64,000 bases of DNA from Dromaius novaehollandiae (Eukaryota; Chordata; Aves; Casuariiformes; Dromaiidae): assembly GCF_036370855.1 (NCBI RefSeq), contig NC_088099.1, forward strand, positions 155,342,517 to 155,406,516, read 5' to 3'. Positions 39,732 through 51,700 of this stretch are shown here, piece by piece (the stretch's first letter is position 1; every line of letters begins with the position of its first letter). The position numbers and the translations under genes were made by a program. The notes below the pieces were generated by a model, which did not search any database, was not told the DNA's origin, and worked only from the letters and a program-made list of their open reading frames with translations.

Positions 39732-42700
39732 GTGAGGAATATCAGGTTGTTAATGCTGAGACCAGTACTGATGAAGGCTGATTTTTTAAAATAGAGACAT
39801 GGAGGGTTTGTGGCATTGGCTGGGGATGAAAAATCTAAATTACCGCAGACTGTACAAACATCTAGAAAAGTGAAAGTGTGATGGGGGAAAAGTGATGCAG
39901 CAAGGAGACTTGAATTTGTTTTCTTTAGTTTCAGGAACAGTCTCATATATTCTCACATAAGTTAGAGGTATCCTTCTGCATCTTTCTCCAGCCACATAAC
40001 TCTTCTCCTACTTCTTGTATTAATCACACAATGAGTACAGTTAGCAGCCATAAATTGAGCGGATTTCTCTAAAAGCAAGCACCTATTGTGAAATGTTAAT
40101 GGTTCACTTTGGATCTATAGGTAGGGAGATGTATGCAATATTTAAAATGACTGTACTGTCATTATTTCCAAATGCTTTCTTGTAAACGGAGCTCTGCTGC
40201 ATTAATCAGACCTGATCCAGCAGCTCCCAATGAATTAAACGGGACCTTCGCTACAGACTTCAATAAGAATTAGATCGGCTGCTGCATGTGCAGTTCTTTT
40301 ATCTTCAAAACACTTTCCAAATATCTGAAACCAAATTTTATGCATTAACTTACTTTTTGTGTGACACAACTAACGTCAGTGGAATTGCCTGGAGGGCACA
40401 TCAGCCAAGAACTAGGTCCATGACATACAAATCTATCTTGCAGTGACAGATATAAAGTATATATTCCAGACCATGACTACTGCACTTCAAAATATGGCTT
40501 TCTTTTTAGTAAGTCATTGTATTTTTCTATAGGCTAAAAATGAGTGAAAAAATGCAACTGATTTAAATTTTAAACAGAAAAGAGATTATCAAGTCAAAGA
40601 TTGCTACAGACTCATTTGTTTTTATGATGGATTATTCAAATGCACGTTGCTTAAAGGACCATTTTTAATCAGAAAGTTAATTTTTATGATTACAATCCAA
40701 GCTTAAACTTTTGCTGCTGCAGCACAAATGCAGAGAGATGTAATGATCCCCAAGGGAGCCAGTGGGAGTTTGCTTAGTTAATATCTGAATAATGGAAGGC
40801 TGGAGATGAAAGTTTGACAGAATTGTGTTTAACAAGTCACAGGGCTAATGAGGCGGTCTCATGACAACACAAGACTAGTTAGGACTCCAGTTGCTTTCTG
40901 TGGTCTAGCTGGGATAGGGAGCATTTAAAGGTTAGACATTGTTGCTCTTTGCAAGTGTTCCACTGAGAAAGTCTGAATTTAGCCATTATCAGTCCTATTG
41001 TCTCCTGGCTGACACCGAAAGATGAGCAAAACCAAACAGTGTATTGGCAGGGTCCTCACTACTACTTTAAAATTAGATTACCATGCCCAAGATCCATGAT
41101 TGGTAAAAGAGGTATCGAGCAAAATATCTCCAAATTACTGGCTCCAATCCATCTCAGGTCATCAAGTACATTTCGCAATCTAAGTGATATGAATCCATAG
41201 CACCATTTCAGTTCCTACCTGATCTGAGCTCATCCAGGAGACTTGTAAGTGGCTGTCAATAGCACTGATCGTTTTGACTGCCAGTCAACTGAGCAACTAA
41301 AGACTGAGCAAGCTTGATGTGTGAACTACTCTGTTACTCCTCCGGCACCCCCTGTAGTCAAGGATGTTGACTGATGTGGCGGAAGAAAGTCTCCTGCTGC
41401 CAGTCTTCCTCTATCCATCTTGTGTCTAAGTACTCAGGTACTTTAAGTACTCAAGTACACACGATACCCAGCCTAGGACCACACCACAGCCACAGGCAAA
41501 CTTTGCTGCTCAGACTTTAACCCTGACAAGGAACGATTCTGTGACTTCTACTGCTGTTTTATTTTCCGTGCTTCATCTGTGTTACTCTTTCACCCACCAT
41601 TCTTCAGAAAACAGTTTTTTACCCACCCTGCACAAGTTTCATCACTCCCATGCACTCAGCATCTTCAGCTATGGCAGGACACAATGGTGATCTCATGAGA
41701 TGGGAGAGCCAGGCTCTCACAGTAGGTTGGTCAGCTTTTTCTATCAGTGCAGGCCAGATTCCTGTCATGGCAACTTCCTCCTTCCACACAGATGTGGGAG
41801 CATCTAATGGGACTAAGCACCTAGGAGTGCAAGGGATTAAAAGGTATTCAGTAGCTGTAAAACTTCCTACATTGTCTATAACTCCTTTCCCCACTCACCT
41901 ATTATCCCAAGGCTGTGGTGGGAAAAATTGTCCCCTGGGCTAGATGCAGCTTGTGAGCTACAAGTGGGACTGACCTCAGTACAATGCAGCAGCTATACTG
42001 CTGTTCCCATCACACAGTGCAATGGAGAAGGGAAAGCTGAGGGAGAAGTGAGGGTGTTCAGAGACTCAGATCTCATAAGCCTCTACTTCTTGCACTATTG
42101 GAAGTTACATTACTCCATCATCTAGGCATTCCTGGTTGCTATAAGAAAAAGAACTTGACCTTTCTGGATGCTCCCCGTGAAAATCACCTGTTCAAAAAGG
42201 GTCATTAGTGTCCTGAAAACTGGTCATGTCTTACACCAGCCATGTGTAACTTGTCTAAGTTAATTAGCCTAAGTGAAATCTTTCCCCTTCAAAAATATAT
42301 TCTTTTTTCATACTCATACCTGAGGCTTCACAAGAGAAGTATAATATGAGTGATGGGATGAAAAGAAAGGCTGATTCTAGGACAAATATCAGGAAAGCCT
42401 CCATATCTGTCATTACAGACGTAGCAGCTTTCAAATCATGTGAGGCAAAACCAGAGGCCTTTATGTCTAACAAAGAGCATGAAAATACTCCGGGAGGATA
42501 CATTTTGCAAGGACAGGAGGAATGGAGCAAACATCCTCTAAATCTTTTGCACTTCCAGTGTCTATGATAATAGCCAGTCTGAATTAAAGCTGTTCAGTAT
42601 TACAAATTAATAGGAGTTAAAGTCTGACCTCTGGTGGTTATGAGTGATACAAACCAAGCACTTTGCAGTTCCCTCCATCTGCTGCTTTCCAGCCACTAGT

Positions 42701-45700
42701 GCAAATAAATGCAAGTTGAAGTCTATTTTTAAAGAATTATGCAGTGAAATTTTGTAAACATGTGCTCCAGAAAAAGAAAAAATAAAGATTTAGAAAAAAG
42801 CAAAAGCTGGCACTCCTCTCCCAGTTTTCTTTTCTAAGTCATGCTCAGCTTGCTTTTCAAAATGAGAGCAATCTTTTTAACGAACATAGGCCTAGCGCAA
42901 CGGCTGCCTTGTCCGGTCTTCTTGACAAAGCTTTTGAGCTACATAGCAAACATGATTATATAGAAGTTAGACATAGAAATTTGTGAGGCATCTTCTAGAA
43001 CCCTTACAGAAATTCTCTAGGAAACATGCCTCCACTACAGCCTAAAAGATATTCATAGCTCTATAAAAAGTCTGTTCTTTGGACCAAAACAGCTTTTCAG
43101 TATTTGTAACTAGTGATTTTTGGTGTCTGACCTGAGACATTTATGAACAGGTTGAATTTGGCACAGGATGTCTGAAAAGTCATGTTAAGTAATGCTTATC
43201 CACCGCTGAGTAACCAGGACAATAAAGGCCAAATTCTGTACTTGGCTGACTCCTTCAGTACAAACAGAACCAGATCAAGCATAAACAAAACAATGAATTT
43301 CCTAGGGCAGCCAAGAGCTCGGGCTAGCAAAATCAGTCATGGCCCCACTGCTTACTTTCCACCCGCCCCAGCCTGGAGACAGGCTGGCTGCTGCTGAGCG
43401 AGGAATTGGGGAGGCAGCTGAAGCTGCGAGACCAAAAGCACCAGTTGTGGGTCCGTCCTCCGGCAGCAGCGGAAATAGCTGGCCTTGCTCTCCAGGGCTT
43501 TCCCTTTGGCTCAGTCCCAGCTCTGCCCTTTGCTTCACTTCCTCCTCCACTGCGGTGGGGAATGGCCTGGCCCCAGCCTTGAGGCAACAAGCTCAGCTTT
43601 GCCTAACCTGCTGTGAAGCTGACGTAAATGAGACTGGGATCTGACCTGACCGGAGTAAATCAATACGCCTCAATGTGAGGGCAGAAATAAGCAGAGTGCC
43701 CAAAACTTTGACTTCTCAACTCCTATTAGAAGCAGGAGAGAGGCAATAATGGGAAGCGGCGGTGGCTGAGCTTGTGGACGTGCAGAACAAGGCTATGGTT
43801 GGTTCCTCGTGGATTTGTGGGAGTTCAGGGTTTCAGAAGACTGGCTCTAGATCTTGTTAGCTGTCCGAGGTCCCAATTAATTTCCTTTGAAATCCAGACA
43901 CAGGAACTTGAAAGACCTTGAATCAGATCCAGGATGAGAAACTGGAATGAAATAAAATCTGAAGAATACTGGGAGTTTCCCTGTAGCAATTCAGTTGTAA
44001 AGCATTTCCTTATTATTATTTCTGACAAATGATGCTTATAAACTCTATAACATTGGCTGGCGCCTCAAAATAGCATTTACTGCGGTCTCCAGTATAGCTG
44101 TCCATCTCTCAGCTTTAATTGTGCTTACGCAATTCCACTCCTGGAAAATCTCAAACTCTCTCAGAAACCAGATATGCCGCTATCCGCATTTCCTTCCGAA
44201 AATATAAAATGCCTTACCACATCCTATAGGCTGTTCAAACCTATAACTAAGCTACCCTCTTAGCGCCTCATGTTTGATCTGAAGAGCCCTTTAATTTCAA
44301 CACATAATTCTGTTTTTCATGTATTTTAGATTTTGTATATTTTAGCATATATTTAGTTTTCAAAGTTTACCAGCCTGAGCTATAAAGCATGTATGTGGGC
44401 ACTTAAAAACATAAATTCAAAATATAAGGGGCCTGTATTTCATATCATTGTTGCTTTGATTCCCTGCTCAAGCCACAATAACCCATGGATCTTTGAGACC
44501 CTGTCATAATGGCAGAAAATTAAACTGCGGCAGTTCAAGTGAAAGGAGAATCAGGGGAAATATTTAAATTATTTCTGTGTTATTAAGGAAATAATTTATG
44601 TCCCATTCAACCACAAAGGCCCACATTCTCAAATGACACAACTCAACAGAGCTTCCCTGAAAGCACTGCATACTAGGGTCTGGCTAATGGAATGCAACCA
44701 AAGACGGGGTATTTCTACCAAAGTCAAAGGACATTTATAAGTGGAAAGTGGAAAAGTGAGCAGAGAGTCCAATTTATTCTTGATGATTCTTTCCCTTTCA
44801 CCATGGGAGCTGACAGTACGCATTGTCCAACTTGGAGCTGGCTGAAGAAAGACAACGTGTCCCAGAACTTGAAAAGAAAATGCTTCTATTCCTCATGGTG
44901 CAATTTGCAGAGCACTGCATGTCCCCTGCAGGGTATCTGGGAAGAGTAGCTATGGGTGAACTACAGCTGAACTGGTTGGTCAGCTTTTTGCCAAAAGTAG
45001 AGCTCCAACTTCTCCTTTGTTTTGTCCCTCACTGACCATAAGGTCCTATCTCCACACTTTATGTTACTAGACCTTTCACTGAGCCAATTCGGCTCACCTA
45101 AAAATGTATACCTGCCTTATTAGTATTTTTGTTTAGTGAGTTACATTTATTCAACACAGGGTCAGAAGAGTGTTCAAAACTGTGTACAGTGTGAGGGAAG
45201 TGTGCAGATCGGTGCTGGGAGCCGGTGGGAGGAAGAAGGATGGGGAAGAGGACATTGTGTCAGGACAGCTCTAGGCAGAAGATGTCATTTAACTCCAAGA
45301 CAGGACAGGAAATCTGGTCCTCGCTAGCCATACATAGCTTGAAAACAACAATCCCCACTGGAAATTCTGAAAAACACTGAAAGTGAAATTAGATGAACTC
45401 TTGAGGCTTTCTTGACGTAGTTGTGACATACTTCTACATTGGAAAGACAAACTAGGCTATATTTGTTTATTTCTTGGAATCAGCAGCTCCCTCTAGTGAC
45501 TAAATCTCTCAATAGAGATTGTACATGCCTAAGTGCGGCAAAGTTTCACTGTGTGCTCAGGGTTACTTAGTGCCTGCACGTTGCATACTGAAGATGCAAG
45601 ATATGTATAAAGCCTCTTAGCTGCGAGCTAATCCTGTGGCTATCTGCAAAGCTTCTCCAGGAGCACAAGGCGTTCAGTTGCTCCTGGAGGAGTCTTAAAG

Positions 45701-48700
45701 CTTCAGAATTATGCACGCACCCTTCTCCCTTTATTTTAACACTCAGGAAAGGCTGCATCACCTGAACTCTTCACATTCTCTCTGTGGAGATGGGGAAGGT
45801 CTGTATGCCGCCTAACCAGTACTACAAGCATGAAACACAGCCCTTGCCAATACATTCACTGTGTAGGCAGCTGCCATGGAACAGCTAAAAGCTCAGATTA
45901 GAAATTCTGTTTTGAAGGAGCTGTGGCGGTTACCATTTAATCGCAGCTCTCTGAGTCCCAAATAGTAACGCTATCTCAGTTTGAGAAACAGCAGGAAAAT
46001 ACAACGTAGATCAGCTACTTGAGACACACAAAGGCTTTCTAGTAACCTGCATTTGTGTGTCACTTATCTCTCTGTTCTGATTCACATAGCCAAGCACACG
46101 GATGTTTTGGCAATGCCTGAGGTATTTTACCAACCTCTGTTACGCACATCTTTCCATGGAGGGCACCTGTGCTTCTGGTCAGTCCTTTTATGCATTATCT
46201 TCTGGGTAGGGTAGCTTCATCCAAGAAACTTAGCACTACCTCAACTCTCTGGCTGCTTCACCAGAGAATATTCCTGCAATAGGGACACCACTGCCTTCTA
46301 GAAAGCCATGAAACCTGAACACCCACTTTAAACTAAGGCAATGACGGGCCTCCACGTAGCAAGTGGTCAGAATGGGGCACTTCATCAAGTGAATTGCCCT
46401 CCTTGGAAGATGTCTTGAGGTGACAGCCACACTGAGAGAAAAACATGAGAGAGAAAGAAGGAAATATCATGATGCAAAACTGAGGAATTTTCCCCTGAAG
46501 ATCCCAAACCCTACTTGTTTAGAATGCTGTTACCTCCTCTGGGGAAGAAAGAGAAAGCTGCACAAAGCTGAACAGAACAGCCCAATACATGATCATAGGG
46601 TAACACTGCATAACACTCAGTACGACTTTGTGGTAGGAGGTGGGCTACATCTGGAATGCTAAATGCATCTACTCCAGGTGTGATCCTTGGCCTCCAAGGC
46701 ATTTAGTGCAAAATGGCATGTCCATGCTGATCAAGGTTAGTCTCCTCTCCCCCCTTAAAGCATATTGGTCATGCCCACAATGCACTTGGCCTCAGGTCTT
46801 CTCAAGGCATTTTTATCATTACCTGGTGGTGGGCTTTTTCATTTCAAGTATCTGATGTAGGAGGAAGACTGTGCTGCAGCCAACAAAAAGTCACATTTTT
46901 ATCATTAGAAAGAGTGAGGATGCCTTGGAGTGTGAAGGAAGGTGTACAGGGCTATGGTGTGTGCAGAGCCTGCTGGGATAGAGGGGAACACAGACTGCAG
47001 GGAGCTAAACTTGAGATAGTCCAACCATGCTGTATGTTGGGAGGGGTCTCTACAGTGAACAGTCTTTGTCTGTCTTTTGTTTCACAGGAAACAATTTAAC
47101 TGATTTACTGTGAAAGACAGCCTTAGAGAGCAGAATCTTTATATAGTATTTTTGATCAGGAGACAGGATTGGGAGCTAACCTGAGCATATGACTTTGTCA
47201 GCTCACCTGGAGAACTGTATCAGTAAAACCATGGGTGGAACCAGGGAGTCTCTCAGCAGAGCTCTGAATGAAAAGACTGGGCATTTTTCATGCTTCCAGA
47301 GGAAACTGAATGCATAAATCCAGTTAGGAGTCTCCTCCTGGCTTTAGTCTTTACACAATTTGCAGACTTGCTCTCATCCAGATGCAAGCCTGCTTCTATA
47401 GATAAGTGTGGACTCTGTAAACCCCAGGGATTACATGCTGATTCTCCAAGAACTGGGGTTAGCCCTTAATCACAAGACTTGGAGGGTCACTAAACATATG
47501 TGAACAATTTAACCTGATAACTTCCTCCATTCATTAATACAAGCCAGATAAATTGCCAACAAAAGATTCACCAGGGAAATACGAGCCACTTGAAGGTTAG
47601 TAAATTATTAGTAATTAAATTCTTACTAAATGTAACTTCTCAACATTATGTAGTTTAATGAAACTCCTAAAGCAGCAGAGACCCTCTCAATGGCCTAAAA
47701 ATCCTATTGATTATTATATCTTCACTATTTTCCTATGCTTTTTCACAGGAGGAAGAAAGACTCAGTTTGTTCCCTCTCACTTACAATTAAAATGTTCAAA
47801 TGACAGTGCAAGTCATTTACTACTCATGGCTTTTGCTTTCCTTCTGTCTTGCACAGTCCTAAGCTCAAAGAGTCTAGTAATTTATTGTTCTATGTTTTCA
47901 TTTTAATAGTCTGATATTTTAAATCTGTGACACAGAAGAAGTGAATCAACTTGAGGGAATACTAACAAGAGGGGACATGGCTGTTTTTCAGCTACCAGCT
48001 CCAAATGCTTCGTCCATGCTTCAAGTGCCAGTGCAGTGCCTTATCTGACTCCCTTGCAATCACAGTTTTAAAGTGACAATGGGCTAATTAGGATAAAACT
48101 GAACCTGTCACTTCCTCAAATGGTCAGCAGCACACAGGAGAGTTTAAACTCTGGGTATAGACTCCAAGCTCATTATGTCAGGGATCTGAGGGTTTTTATT
48201 CTGTAAAACAAATCCTGTTGTACAAAGCACAGTGGCACAAAATTCCCAAACCCAATCCAAAGTACTACCAGGATTTAGACTCAGTTTTTTGGCAGATTAC
48301 AAAGAAGTGGCTAATACAGTGGGATGGCCTGTCCACATGAAGTCCCAAGAGGAAGGAAGAGGTGCTTATTATAAATTAGAAAAAAAGGCAGCTCACCCCC
48401 TGCCCAAAAAAACAGTAAACCTCCTATAATCCTTCCTACCTCGTTGCAAATTAATGCGCAACCACAAGGGGGGAGCACAACCCAACAGTTCACATTTTTT
48501 GCCAAAATTTGAGATTACTACATACAACAGCTAACGGGGGACACAACAGACATATAATTATAACACCATATTATCAAACACTGGAGTTAATCCAGTCTTA
48601 AATTAACAATGGAATGGTACCACTAAATAATGCTGTTTGCCATTATCCTTGCTTTGTAATGGTCTACCCATTCTCAGATGCAAAATGGGAAAAACAGGAT

Positions 48701-51700
48701 CTTCTTTCTCCCTTTACAGATAGGCATATTATTTCCCCCCCCCCCCCTTCCCCAGGTAAGGGAACGAAGGCATCGGGTGGTAGGCTGCTTTACGCCAAGA
48801 TGGAGTGGGTGATAGAACTTCCTTCTCCTGCAGGCTTTTAGAGGGACTATAAAAATTGGGACTATACATCAGTATAAAATCATATTTTGTCATCAATAAA
48901 AGCTGAGACACTCTCTAATCTCTCAAAGGCCTTTCCCACATCTTTTAGCCCATTTATCAGCTCTCAGTCTAATGGCCCATACATAGGAATCTAGCTAAAT
49001 CTCTGGCAGCCCAGTGTGTGAAAAACTTGCTCTAAAGACTCACAGAAAAAAAAGTATTGCAGCTTTTAATGACTCTACATGTTGTATCTGAGATTGCAAA
49101 AAAAAAAACCCACCTCTAGTAACTAATCACAGCTGCATCTAGTGGTATATTGATATTCTTTCCAGGGCACTGTTTCTAAGACTAATTGTCTACGCAATGT
49201 CTCTTATAAACAAGGGATCTTTCTTGCCCTCCTTCTGCAGAAAACAACAGTCTCTCTAGAGCTCTTAACCCTACAGAGCAGTCTGAAAGCCACGGAGATG
49301 TGTCTAGTCGGCCTGACAGAGGTAATGTGGATTTTGCCAGAGTGACAGGCCCCTCCATGGTTTGGAAGTTTGCAGGAATCTGGTTTTCCCTCCTACATGA
49401 CACAGGCCAAAGAAACTCCCTCAGCAGTTCCTACACCAAACCCAGAATTATAGCATGTCTTATACACAGGAATTCATCTCACTGGTAAAGGTTGGAAGTG
49501 AAGAAGAGCCTCCTACATCTCCCTCTCCTACCAGAGAGCATGTTCTAGTCGTTAAATATCCCAGTACTACTTTTCTAGTCAGAACTCATCCAGCTTCATT
49601 TTCTAGCCTTTGAATCACATCATGCTTTCTTTCTATTATCACACATTTCTTCCCCCTGCATGGGCTTGCGGACCATGATCACATCAGCCCTTAACCTTCC
49701 TTTAGAGTTCAGTTTTACGAGCTCTTTGTCAGCCTCTGGGAATCTTTTCTGAATTTCCACACTACTGATGAATGATTCTTGCAGTTTTCTCAAAGGTCTC
49801 AAAGATGGGGCTGGAAAGGACAATTGCTTCGTTTCTCAGTCGTAAATGTTAGCACTGAGGTCAACAGCAAAATTAACCTGTAAATTCTCTGGCTCCCTGC
49901 TATTTGATGACCTCTAGACAATAACCCCAGTACAAGTATGCATCTCTTCATGAGCTTGAAGTTCAGACCCACAGCTCCATCTGGATTTTTAAGGAGCTTG
50001 GCTTTTGGAAATATATACTGACTTTATCAAGCATCTTTAAAGAATCAGTGAAAATAAAAAGATGTTTAAATGTTCTATTGCTGGCTGCTTATAGCCTTTT
50101 CTCTTCCTACGGTGTCCCGTGGCAGCTGGTGTTAAAAATAAACAAAGTGCCTGAGTGAACGAGCACACACAGCAGATGTCATGTTTCCTCAGAGGTCGTC
50201 CTGTTATTCCCTCTAGCAAATGCTTCCTCCCTCTAACTCAGACTGAAGTGCAGTCCGTTATCTTCCTCAGCGAGGACTACTCACCACCACCCCCTGAAAG
50301 TATCCTGAGCAATGGGGTGAGCCTGCCCTCCACAGGGGAGTCCTAAGGCTAGCGTCTGTTTTAACGTACAGGGACAGACTCAATCCAGTCTCCATGAGTC
50401 CATGAGTACAGAGGAGTGAAAGAGCTACTACTACATTTTATATATTGCAATTAACGTGCACCACTTCTCACCTCTCATCACCCCATAAAACAGCGCACGA
50501 TACGCTACCTGTTGGCTAAGAAAGTAAATCAGGAATGAGTGGGCAGTATGTTTCACAAAACAAGAGTGAGAGTACACTCAATGAAACCATCAGTCTGAAA
50601 GCAACCAAGGAAAGTGATTTTCTCCCCCAGCACACAGTTAAATCACTGAACTCTGCCATAGGATATTATAGGGGGCAAACATATAAATGGGCTTGAAAGG
50701 CACAAGACTAATCCATGAAGGGCAGAATCGCTAGTGGCTCTTCCTGAGTGGTCCATGATGCTGCCCTTGGCTCCGGTAACCCTTACACCACTGCTCTTGC
50801 GTGGCTGTAAGCGGCTGCTTGGGCAGCAGTCACCCTCAGCACAGTCAGCTCCCTGAACACCCTCAGCCAGGGCTGGAGACCCTCTACCAGGCACTCAGTG
50901 AGACAGGTATTGGTCTTGTCACATAATGCTTGTCATGTAGACATTCAGACAGACTTCCCTCCCTTGGGTCCCCATGCCCTGAACTGCAGCCCTTCTCCCT
51001 TCTGCACTGCAGGCATTAGATACAACCGGCTGCTACTCACACGTGAGATCCTGGACTGGGAGAGGGATTGTGGCACTGCTTGCCCTCAAGTTGCAAGTCT
51101 TTTTGCAGAGAATGGTAGGGAATACAGGGAGTGGCTTTTGACAGCTGCCTGTATTCACAGATGGTTGTTTGGTGCAGCATTCCCCCTCGCCCCCGCGTTT
51201 GTCAAGAAAAGAGGAAAGATGTTCCTGAGATTTGCCTTGAGATTAAGAATCAGAAAATAAGAAAATCAGCTCCAGTTGTGCCTCAGATTTCCTGCATAAC
51301 CTCAAGCTAAATTGCATGCTATCTAAGAAAGGAGATAACATTCCTCTCCAATTACCATTTGCTGTCCTGATCCTTTAGACTGTAAGCTGTTCAGTAAGAG
51401 GCTCTCTCTTACTACAGTATATACAATAACCTGTGTAATAGGACCTTGATCTCATTTGTGGGAATCTCTGCACCACTGTAATAAATGCAATGAACCTACC
51501 TCTTGCAGATATTCTGTGCATGCAGATTTCAAAATAAAGCACTGGCATAATTTAAAAACATATTTGTTATATTAACACATAATGTCACCTGTCAAAAACT
51601 GAAGGCAAGAATTCTGTCATACTAAATGCTAACGTCTATGTTAAGACCTATTACCACATATTTATATGCCTCCCACTGCTGTAGCTTCTGCGTATCTTGA

